Shown here piece by piece: positions 1 to 5,106 of a stretch of 10,606 bases of DNA; position 1 is the stretch's first letter, and each line of letters starts with the position of its first letter. Source of the stretch: Syntrophomonadaceae bacterium (GTDB lineage: Bacteria > Bacillota > Syntrophomonadia > Syntrophomonadales > Syntrophomonadaceae); NCBI GenBank assembly GCA_028698695.1, contig JAQVWB010000050.1, positions 1 to 10,606 of the forward strand, read 5' to 3'. A program made the position numbers and the translations under genes. The notes under the pieces were generated by a model that was not told where the DNA came from, did no database searches, and saw only the letters and a list, made by a program, of their open reading frames with translations.

Positions 1-4
1 ATAA

Positions 5-13
5 CACTCTCCT
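5..13 (-). promoter_or_regulatory. Possible ribosome binding site for a gene beyond the left edge
   Basis: Read on the minus strand, the first bases of the window give AGGAGAGTGTTAT. The AGGAG at 13-9 lies about 8 bases before the window edge. This is the right distance for a start codon at or just past position 1, so another leftward gene may begin there, downstream of AOR. The gene itself is not visible, so this is a weak inference from one short motif. Confidence 0.3.
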
Positions 14-100
14 GATTCATAGCCAGATGGCTTTTGGTTAAGATACGCACCGGGTAAAGACGTGTTAAACTAAAGCTATTTTTCCTGTATTTCTGCTTAA

Positions 101-141
101 CCGGTCTTTAATGCAAAGCTTTTATATCAACTGAAGACCGG
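101..141. repeat. Inverted repeat downstream of the AOR gene
   Basis: A perfect 8-bp inverted repeat, CCGGTCTT at 101-108 and AAGACCGG at 134-141, flanks a 25-base AT-rich loop. It lies about 35 bp past the AOR stop codon. No T-run follows it on the minus strand, so it does not look like a standard intrinsic terminator. It could be an operator or a transcript-end stabilising stem for the AOR message, or belong to the leader of the next leftward gene. The rest of 1-175 shows only a weak ATAAG/CTTAT hairpin next to the AOR stop (159-172). Confidence 0.4.
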
Positions 142-175
142 ACCGGGCGCTCTTAACCATAAGCCTGCTTATATT

Positions 176-1975
176 TTAAGCCAATCCTAATTCCTGTAAT
201 TTTTCAGGTGTGGGAACACCTTCTTCATCCCAACCCCGCAAACTGTAATATTCGGGCAGCATCACATCCAGTTCCACTACTCTTCCCTTATGTGGACCAT
301 CCTTCATAGGTTCATTCAGGAGGCGCGGCGGTAAGGTATCGTCCTGCTTGCTGAAACCTGCCCTTAGATTAAATAACCGTTCCAGATTCCAGATACGATC
401 GCCAACCTGGTAATACTCATCATCGCTAATATCAAGTCCTGTTGCGGTTCTCAGCTGGGCAGCAATTTCCGGCAGGCCAATCGCAAAAGTAACAAACAGG
501 CAAACACCTGCTGAGTCAACCAGTCCGGTAAGATCCTGAAATGCTTTAAGCAGGGCTGCTTTACCCTCAGTGGCATCCGGATCAACTTTTTCGGGTATTC
601 CCAAAACTTCCGGTGAAGTCATATACCCGCGTACATGACAACCACCCCGATTGGAAGTGGCATAATTCAGGCCTATACCCTGCTGCCCGCGCGGATCATA
701 GGCCGGCATTTCCTGTTTCTTCGCAGTCATGGAGTATTCCGGATAACCATATTTTTCCGCCAGACGATAGGAACCTTCTGCCAATTCATCTCCAAAGCCC
801 TCCCGGTAGGCGGTTTTGGTTACCATATCAACCAGTACTGCTCCATCTCCCCAGCGCAGGGGTGCTGCTGTACCAGGTATAATTCCTTTTTCCATCATTT
901 CAGTGGCACAGGCAATGGTGGCTCCAAGAGTGATCGGATCCAGGCCCAGTTCATTACACAGGAAATTAGCCTTACAAATAGCTTCAAAATCATCAATGTT
1001 CAAATTTGACCCAAAAGTCCAGGTAGCCTCGTATTCGGGCCCTTCCCCAGCACTCTTGAAGGGTCCTTTAGGAATATCAGTTACCCGGCCGCAGCCAATA
1101 CAACAGCCAAAACAGCCTTTATTTCTTACCAGATATTTTTCCGCCTGATATTCTCCGGATATTTTTTCAGCATTGGGAAAAACTGCAGCTTCGCTAAAAT
1201 TCTTGACTGGCAAACCGCCATGTTCATTTAAAATATTGACCAGAATATTAGTTCCATAAGCCCCCAGACCTTCTCCGGTAACCGGATGTTCACGGAGCTT
1301 ACGGCGGGCATCTTTGGCCGCTTCAATAAATGCCTGCGGGTCTTTCACCACTACACTGCCTGTCCCGCGAACTACAATCGCTTTGAGGTTTTTGGAACCC
1401 ATAACTGCCCCTACCCCTGAACGACCGGCAGCCCGGTGATATTCATTCATAATACAGGCAAACTTAACCAGGTTTTCTCCGGCCGGTCCAATACATGCTA
1501 CCTTGGCTTCCTCATCAGTTGCTGCTTTAAGCAAGTCGGTAGCAGTATAAACATCCTGACCCCACAGTTCATCAGCGGGGCAAAGTTTTACTTCATTATT
1601 ATCAATCCAGAGATAGACCGGACTTGGTGAACGACCTTCAAAAATAATTCCATCCCAGCCGGCATATTTAAGTTCCGGTCCAAAAGTACCGCCGGAATTG
1701 GAGGCTGCAATTGTTCCATTTAAAGGCCCTTTGGTAACAACATTGTAACGCCCGGCTGAACTGGCGAAAGTTCCCGTGAGCGGACCGGTCATGAAGACTA
1801 TTTTGTTTTCAGGACTCAAAGGGTCTACCCTGGCGTCAACTTCTTCCACAAAATATTTAGTACCCAGTCCACGAGCACCAATAAATTTCTCCGCGTATTC
1901 TTTATTCAGAGGTTCTGCAACTACAGTTCCAGCAGTAAGATTAACTCGTAGTATATTACCCATCCATGCAAACAT
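176..1975 (-). CDS. aor: Tungsten-type aldehyde:ferredoxin oxidoreductase (AOR), catalytic subunit
   Basis: AOR-family enzymes oxidise aldehydes to carboxylic acids, or run in reverse, and pass electrons to a ferredoxin. They use a bis-pterin tungsten (sometimes molybdenum) cofactor plus one [4Fe-4S] cluster. The 599-residue protein is full length for the family (about 600). The cluster ligands are visible as C288-x2-C291-x3-C295 with a fourth Cys at 492 in DSAGVC, nearly the same positions as in Pyrococcus furiosus AOR. The pterin-binding segment DPRG...SNRGGCHVRG lies at about 427-450, and His447 falls where the Pyrococcus active-site His is found. The GPEYE segment (312-316) carries the conserved Glu. 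The start has a strong GGAGGAGGG site inside the end of the upstream ferredoxin gene, leaving only 2 bp between the genes. No signal peptide is present, so it is cytoplasmic. Substrate and metal cannot be read from sequence. Confidence 0.95.
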   Translation of the reverse strand: MFAWMGNILRVNLTAGTVVAEPLNKEYAEKFIGARGLGTKYFVEEVDARVDPLSPENKIVFMTGPLTGTFASSAGRYNVVTKGPLNGTIAASNSGGTFGPELKYAGWDGIIFEGRSPSPVYLWIDNNEVKLCPADELWGQDVYTATDLLKAATDEEAKVACIGPAGENLVKFACIMNEYHRAAGRSGVGAVMGSKNLKAIVVRGTGSVVVKDPQAFIEAAKDARRKLREHPVTGEGLGAYGTNILVNILNEHGGLPVKNFSEAAVFPNAEKISGEYQAEKYLVRNKGCFGCCIGCGRVTDIPKGPFKSAGEGPEYEATWTFGSNLNIDDFEAICKANFLCNELGLDPITLGATIACATEMMEKGIIPGTAAPLRWGDGAVLVDMVTKTAYREGFGDELAEGSYRLAEKYGYPEYSMTAKKQEMPAYDPRGQQGIGLNYATSNRGGCHVRGYMTSPEVLGIPEKVDPDATEGKAALLKAFQDLTGLVDSAGVCLFVTFAIGLPEIAAQLRTATGLDISDDEYYQVGDRIWNLERLFNLRAGFSKQDDTLPPRLLNEPMKDGPHKGRVVELDVMLPEYYSLRGWDEEGVPTPEKLQELGLA

Positions 1976-1977
1976 AC

Positions 1978-2457
1978 TTATCTTCCCTCCTCCATAACCT
2001 CACGGAATTTTTGGGCTGTTTCCCGGCGTTTGTTAAAATTGGCGCTTTTAGCTTCCCGATAGGAAATGGCATTTGACGGACAATATTTCACACACTCCGG
2101 GTCCCCTCCGCAAAGGTCACACTTAATTATTAAATCATGATCGGCATCATAAAAAGTAGCTCCAAATGGACAGGCAATAGTGCACATTTTACAGCGCAGA
2201 CAAGTGGAATGATTAACAATTTTGGCTCCGGTAGCAGCGTCAACACTAATGGCACCTACCGGACATACTTCCATACAGGCCGCCACACTGCACTGCTGGC
2301 AGACCGCCGGGAAGGAAAAGCCAGTCTTTTCAAAGGCGACAATTGAGATACGGGAACGCAGGGGATTAAACTCCTCGGTATGGACAAACGAACAAATCAG
2401 TTCGCAACTGCGACAACCGGTACACTTTTCCGGTTCAACAAAAAGAACTTTGCTCAT
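1978..2457 (-). CDS. Four-cluster [4Fe-4S] ferredoxin-like electron-transfer subunit of AOR
   Basis: This 159-residue protein has 16 cysteines arranged as four [4Fe-4S] sets: C12/15/18/22, C53/56/61/65, C86/89/92/96 and C113/116/122/126. The layout is that of the HycB/NrfC/DmsB-type iron-sulfur subunits, which wire a catalytic subunit to an external electron carrier. It ends 2 bp before the AOR start, so the two are co-translated. It is most likely the AOR small subunit, comparable to the AorA polyferredoxin of multi-subunit bacterial AORs. The start ATG at 2457 has only a modest AGGA site. No other in-frame start codon lies between it and the strong AAAGGAGAG further upstream. There is no twin-arginine or other signal peptide, which argues for a cytoplasmic complex. 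The C-terminal ~25 residues are charged and lack cysteines. Confidence 0.93.
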   Translation of the reverse strand: MSKVLFVEPEKCTGCRSCELICSFVHTEEFNPLRSRISIVAFEKTGFSFPAVCQQCSVAACMEVCPVGAISVDAATGAKIVNHSTCLRCKMCTIACPFGATFYDADHDLIIKCDLCGGDPECVKYCPSNAISYREAKSANFNKRRETAQKFREVMEEGR

Positions 2458-2602
2458 ACATTCCTGATTCCACCCTGCACGGGCAAACCAGCTCTCACTC
2501 TCCTTTTGCTTAAATTAGAGGGCATGCAAAACGATTAATTTCCAACCACCCTGGTCATTATTCTTAAACAGTCAGTAACTAAACGCTTCGTTTCCCCTCT
2601 GA
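2458..2602 (-). other. Leader (5' UTR) of the ferredoxin-AOR operon
   Basis: If transcription starts about 12 bases after the -12 element of the sigma-54 promoter (near 2602), the message has a leader of about 145 bases. It contains a small perfect hairpin (AAACG-AAG-CGTTT, 2581-2593), two copies of CAGGGTGG on the minus strand (2546-2553 and 2470-2477), and an AAAGGAGAG ribosome-site-like stretch about 40 bases before the ferredoxin start with no usable start codon next to it. I do not recognise a known riboswitch. The leader is inferred from the promoter and not directly shown. Confidence 0.4.
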
Positions 2603-2613
2603 TAATAAACCAC

Positions 2614-2628
2614 GCAATTATCGTGCCA
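2614..2628 (-). promoter_or_regulatory. Sigma-54 (RpoN) -24/-12 promoter of the ferredoxin-AOR operon
   Basis: The minus strand reads TGGCACGATAATTGC. This matches the sigma-54 core TGGCACG-N4-TTGC at every fixed base, with exactly 10 bases between the -24 GG and the -12 GC. It lies in the intergenic region between the E1-like gene and the ferredoxin gene, points towards ferredoxin-AOR, and sits 21 bp after the upstream operon's terminator. Sigma-54 promoters need an AAA+ enhancer-binding activator, and none is encoded in this window. It implies that the AOR operon is switched on by a specific signal. Confidence 0.82.
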
Positions 2629-2648
2629 TCCCCGGAGATAAAGCATAG

Positions 2649-2680
2649 AAAAAGGGTGCCAGTTGCAATTCCGGCACCCT
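2649..2680 (-). terminator. Rho-independent terminator of the DUF896-MoaD-E1 operon
   Basis: On the minus strand an 8-bp stem (AGGGTGCC at 2680-2673, GGCACCCT at 2660-2653) with a 12-base loop is followed directly by a T-run (2653-2649). It lies about 70 bp past the stop of the E1-like gene and before the sigma-54 promoter. The cofactor operon and the ferredoxin-AOR operon are therefore probably separate transcripts although they share a strand. No T-run follows it on the plus strand. Confidence 0.85.
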
Positions 2681-2716
2681 ATGGCATACACATCATATAT
2701 TCTCTGTTCGTAATAT

Positions 2717-2776
2717 TGTCACATACCCGTCTTAATTGTAACGCCCTAATCACACTCGGGTTACACCACTGTTACA
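2717..2776. promoter_or_regulatory. Cluster of TGTnAC repeats upstream of the sigma-54 promoter
   Basis: Four copies of TGTnAC occur within 60 bp: TGTCAC at 2717-2722, TGTAAC at 2737-2742, and the reverse complement GTTACA at 2760-2765 and 2771-2776. The second and third form an inverted pair 17 bases apart. They lie about 100-160 bp upstream of the -12 element, the usual distance for binding sites of a sigma-54 activator, and overlap the 3' end of the E1-like gene. Half-sites this short can arise by chance, so this is only a candidate. Confidence 0.35.
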
Positions 2777-3562
2777 CTTCTGAAACCGTTCGATGCTCAA
2801 ATCCAATAAATCTACCATGCAAATCTCATCGCGAAGATCTGATTCCCGCTGTAGAAGCAGCTTAATTACTTCCGCCGCCTGCATACTGGCAATGGTTGCT
2901 GCAGTAAAAGACAAAGTTCCCTGTTCCTTTTCGATTCCCTGCCGGTTTGTATCCCCATATAAATAATGCAAGCTATTGTCTCCGGGCATTATCACGGTAA
3001 TATGACCATACCATCCGCCTACTGCTCCATGAACCAAAGGGATAGCCGCCTGGGCACACGCTTCGGCCAAGGCCATGCGGGCAGAAACATTATCCAGTGC
3101 GTCTACCATTACCTGCTGCTGTTTGAACAATTCCGGATTACTATCCTCCCAGCGCGATGCAAAGGTTGCTAATGCAACAGCCGGGTTAATCGCCTGAATA
3201 TACTCCCGGCATACCTCCACCTTGCTCAAACCCAGATTGGCATAGCTGGAAAACAACTGCCGATTCAGATTGCTTTCACTGAATACATCCGGATCCCATA
3301 CGCTGATATGACCAACCCCCATGCGAGCCAGATGATTTATTACATATAACCCCAGACCCCCGCAACCACAAATTCCCACACGTGCATCCATAAGCTTTAG
3401 CTGTTCTTCCGGGCTTATGGCCTTTATATTACGTACATAGCGCCGGGGTACCAGTCCTTCCCGCAAACGTTCTTTTTCTATTTCCTGAGGAGACAGCCTT
3501 TTTTCTCTGGAAATATTCAGTATTTCCTGCCATTCATCCTGAAGCGGGTCATGAGCTGTCAT
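2750..3562 (-). CDS. ThiF/MoeB-like E1 (ubiquitin-activating-type) adenylyltransferase, zinc-less subtype
   Basis: Proteins of this family adenylate the C-terminal glycine of a MoaD or ThiS sulfur carrier. The nucleotide-binding GCGGLG is at 66-71, the DPD acidic pair at 90-92, SNLNRQ at 97-102, Lys114 of the SKVE segment follows, and the metal/ATP-binding ALDN is near 157. The usual paired CxxC zinc sites of MoeB/ThiF are absent: the expected region reads LHYLYGDTNRQ with no cysteine. A charged N-terminal extension of about 40 residues precedes the RYVRN segment where the family core begins. The ATG at 3562 is chosen because GGGGGTGG lies just upstream and it sits one base after the carrier gene's stop. 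A TTG at 3577 would add five residues but lacks a ribosome site. Length is 270 residues. It probably works with the adjacent carrier, in the AOR pterin cofactor pathway or another sulfur-transfer route. Confidence 0.88.
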   Translation of the reverse strand: MTAHDPLQDEWQEILNISREKRLSPQEIEKERLREGLVPRRYVRNIKAISPEEQLKLMDARVGICGCGGLGLYVINHLARMGVGHISVWDPDVFSESNLNRQLFSSYANLGLSKVEVCREYIQAINPAVALATFASRWEDSNPELFKQQQVMVDALDNVSARMALAEACAQAAIPLVHGAVGGWYGHITVIMPGDNSLHYLYGDTNRQGIEKEQGTLSFTAATIASMQAAEVIKLLLQRESDLRDEICMVDLLDLSIERFQKCNSGVTRV

Positions 3563-3563
3563 T

Positions 3564-3788
3564 TTAACCACCCCCAACCATAGGAAAAATAGACAGGATA
3601 TCTCCTTCCTTCAAGACCTCCTCAGCAGTAGTAGCCAGGCCATTAAGAAAGACGACTCCTAATTCCTTGCGCGGAATTCTCAGATGATCAATAACCCCGC
3701 CTACTGTACAGTCTTCATTAAGCTCCATATCTCTTTCCCGGAAACGTCCCTTACGAAAAGTAGCAAACAGTTTAACCTTAACCCGCAT
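3564..3788 (-). CDS. MoaD/ThiS-family sulfur-carrier protein
   Basis: This 74-residue protein has the length and pattern of a ubiquitin-fold sulfur carrier: an initial beta strand (VKVKLFATF), the VVFLNG segment at 45-50, and the ending GDILSIFPMVGGG. The terminal Gly-Gly is the residue pair that is adenylated by an E1 enzyme and then converted to a thiocarboxylate. MoaD carries the sulfur for the dithiolene of molybdopterin or tungstopterin. ThiS does the same for thiamine. The FP-x-V-x-GG ending and the nearby AOR favour the MoaD side, but this is inference. A strong GGAGGTGA site lies 9 bases before the ATG. The stop is one base from the E1 start, which indicates translational coupling and a dedicated E1-carrier pair. 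Confidence 0.9.
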   Translation of the reverse strand: MRVKVKLFATFRKGRFRERDMELNEDCTVGGVIDHLRIPRKELGVVFLNGLATTAEEVLKEGDILSIFPMVGGG

Positions 3789-3826
3789 CTTTTCAGCTCA
3801 CCTCCGTACCAGAGCTTTTTTATTGC

Positions 3827-4087
3827 TTAATTATGCCTGCCATGATTACAATTTGGTCCGTGATGGTGGTGACTATGACTGCAATTGTCATCACAGCAAT
3901 GATGAGCATGGCCTTCGGGTCTGATACCGGCCTCATCCAACTGCGTGATAACCTGTTTACGAACCGAGGCCAGATAAATTCCATACAGTTTTTTCTGTTC
4001 AGCCAGTTCCTCTTCCGAAAGTCCCACCGTTTTCTTTCTGGCAGCCAATTCATTTATGCGTTTGATTAAATCTTCCGTTATCATCAA
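3827..4087 (-). CDS. DUF896/UPF0291 (YnzC-like) protein with a His/Cys-rich C-terminal tail
   Basis: Residues 2-52 are a clear DUF896 (YnzC family) domain: MITEDLIKRINELAARKK, then a second helix with EEELAEQKKLYGIYL, ending near VITQLDEAGI. This family is a small two-helix protein of unclear function in Firmicutes. The last ~27 residues are unusual: 10 histidines (60, 62, 63, 71, 73-76, 82, 85) and 4 cysteines (64, 65, 69, 80), including an HSHHHH run. Such a tail should bind transition metals. Two ATG codons are adjacent at 4087 and 4084. GAGGTG upstream serves either, and family alignment favours the second. The gene is first in an operon with the MoaD-like and E1-like genes (38 bp to the next). 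A role in metal handling for cofactor synthesis is a guess from the tail and neighbours. Confidence 0.88.
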   Translation of the reverse strand: MMITEDLIKRINELAARKKTVGLSEEELAEQKKLYGIYLASVRKQVITQLDEAGIRPEGHAHHCCDDNCSHSHHHHGPNCNHGRHN

Positions 4088-4153
4088 CTACACCTCGTTT
4101 ATTTAAAGTTAAAACTGTAACCTTCTTATCTTTAGCTTTCTTATTTCAATTTC

Positions 4154-4182
4154 ATCATAGCATTCAGTAAAAATTACAGCAA
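4154..4182 (-). promoter_or_regulatory. Sigma-A-type promoter with extended -10 for the DUF896-MoaD-E1 operon
   Basis: The minus strand shows TTGCTG (4182-4177), a 17-base spacer and TATGAT (4159-4154), preceded by TG to give the extended -10 TGCTATGAT. The -10 matches the consensus at five of six bases and the spacing is ideal. The -35 matches only three. Expected transcript start is near 4147, about 60 bases before the DUF896 gene. Confidence 0.55.
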
Positions 4183-4196
4183 ACTGATTAACAGTT
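4182..4196. repeat. Palindrome AACTG-ATTAA-CAGTT between the divergent promoters
   Basis: A perfect 5-bp inverted repeat with a 5-base AT-rich centre lies between the two divergent operons. It touches the predicted -35 of the leftward promoter and covers that of the rightward one, so a protein bound here could control both. No regulator gene is nearby and the repeat is short, so its role as an operator is unproven. Confidence 0.35.
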
Positions 4197-4215
4197 CCCC
4201 TGATACGCATAAATT
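4188..4215 (+). promoter_or_regulatory. Possible sigma-A-type promoter of the ku-lig-pol operon
   Basis: TTAACA (4188-4193, five of six -35 bases), a 16-base spacer and TAAATT (4210-4215, four of six -10 bases) lie about 55 bp before ku. I also looked for a sporulation sigma-G site, because ku and ligD of Bacillus subtilis are sigma-G genes. Only a poor TGATAC...CATAGAT pair with a 19-base spacer (4201-4231) was found. Confidence 0.35.
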
Positions 4216-4268
4216 TCCGCCCAACCATAGATGCTACTTATTAAAAGGACTTGAAAGGAGGGCGTTTT

Positions 4269-5105
4269 ATGAAAACGCTATGGAAAGGTGCCGTAAGTTT
4301 TGGTCTGGTCAATATTCCGGTAAGCATGTATGTGGCTACCGAAAACAAGGACCTCAAATTCCATTACCTGCATCAGGAATGTATGGCCCCGGTTAATTAC
4401 AGAAAAGTTTGCTCAAAGTGTGAAAAAGAGCTAAAAGCTGATGAACTGGTTAAAGGTTATGAATTTCAAAAAGGCAGTTATATTATCATCAGCGAAGAAG
4501 ATTTGGCCCGTATTCCTCAGGAAAACACCAAAACCATTGATATTCTGGATTTCGTAAAACTAGAGCAGGTTGATCCGATTTATTTTGATAAAAGCTATTA
4601 CCTCGAACCCTCTTCAGGCGGTGATAAAGCCTATACTCTGATTGTCGAAGCTATGCGCAAAACCGGCAAAATTGCCATTGCCAAAATCATTATCCGTTCC
4701 AAACAATCTCTGGCCGCTCTGCGTGTAATAGATGACCGGTTGGTCATGGAGACTATTTTTTATCCTGATGAAATCAGGTCTTCCGCCGCCCTCAGCAGAG
4801 GAGTTGCCCTGGAAAAGCTGCATGATAATGAAATTAAAATGGCAGTGGATTTAATTGAGAACCTGTCCATTGATTTTGACCCTGCCCGTTACGAAGATGA
4901 TTATCGTCAGGCATTATGGGAAATGATTGAAGCTAAAATTGCCGGTCAGGAATTTGTCAGTCCGGCTCCCGAACCTCAGGGGGGTAAAGTAGTTGACCTG
5001 CTGGAAGCCCTGCAAGCCAGTGTGAAACTGGCCGAAGAAAAGAAAGTTTCAGAAAACAAGAAGAAAAAAACTGCCCGGGGCAAACAGGTCAAAACCGGTA
5101 CTTAA
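4269..5105 (+). CDS. ku: Bacterial Ku, DNA end-binding protein of non-homologous end joining
   Basis: Ku homodimers ring broken DNA ends and recruit the end-joining ligase. The 278-residue protein opens with the hallmark MKTLWKGAVSFGLVNIPV and continues through the Ku beta-barrel core (KDLKFHYLH, CSKCEKELKADELVKGYEF, then YYLEP and SRGVALEKLHDNE). C38, C48 and C51 form the small Cys cluster typical of bacterial Ku. The VVDLLEALQASV helix at 241-252 is the usual end of the minimal Ku and ligase-contact region. It is followed by a Lys-rich tail (about 257-275) of the kind that binds DNA non-specifically. The start at 4269 has AAAGGAGGG six bases upstream. An in-frame TTG at 4251 lies just upstream of this ribosome site and is rejected as the start. 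First gene of a ku-lig-pol operon. Confidence 0.97.
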   Translation: MKTLWKGAVSFGLVNIPVSMYVATENKDLKFHYLHQECMAPVNYRKVCSKCEKELKADELVKGYEFQKGSYIIISEEDLARIPQENTKTIDILDFVKLEQVDPIYFDKSYYLEPSSGGDKAYTLIVEAMRKTGKIAIAKIIIRSKQSLAALRVIDDRLVMETIFYPDEIRSSAALSRGVALEKLHDNEIKMAVDLIENLSIDFDPARYEDDYRQALWEMIEAKIAGQEFVSPAPEPQGGKVVDLLEALQASVKLAEEKKVSENKKKKTARGKQVKTGT

Positions 5106-5106
5106 T

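Noticed and set aside
613..1148. Overlapping plus-strand open frames inside the AOR gene
   Set aside because: They are antisense to a full-length conserved enzyme, their composition is not protein-like, and they have no family match.
2455..2501. A GTG-started 14-codon leader frame ending ATGA on the ferredoxin start
   Set aside because: Its ribosome-site-like AAGGAG is only one base from the GTG, too close to work, so it looks accidental.
2458..2602. A molybdenum/tungsten cofactor (Moco/Tuco) riboswitch
   Set aside because: The location next to a tungsten enzyme invites it, but I cannot match the conserved helices by eye. A covariance search would be needed before claiming it.
3563..3577. 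TTG at 3577 as the start of the E1-like gene
   Set aside because: It has no ribosome site and would overlap the carrier gene by 14 bases. The ATG at 3562 has GGGGGTGG before it and sits one base after the carrier stop.
3820..4053. Alternative minus-strand frame overlapping the DUF896 gene, and a plus-strand frame over the same stretch
   Set aside because: The DUF896 frame has a clear family match and a ribosome site. The others translate to low-complexity, isoleucine- and threonine-rich sequence produced by the His-rich codons read out of frame.
4201..4231. A sigma-G sporulation promoter before ku
   Set aside because: TGATAC and CATAGAT are only partly like the consensus and the spacer is 19 bases, so the match is too weak to call.
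4251..4268. TTG at 4251 as the start of ku
   Set aside because: The TTG lies directly in front of the AAAGGAGGG ribosome site that serves the ATG at 4269. Ku proteins begin at the later Met.
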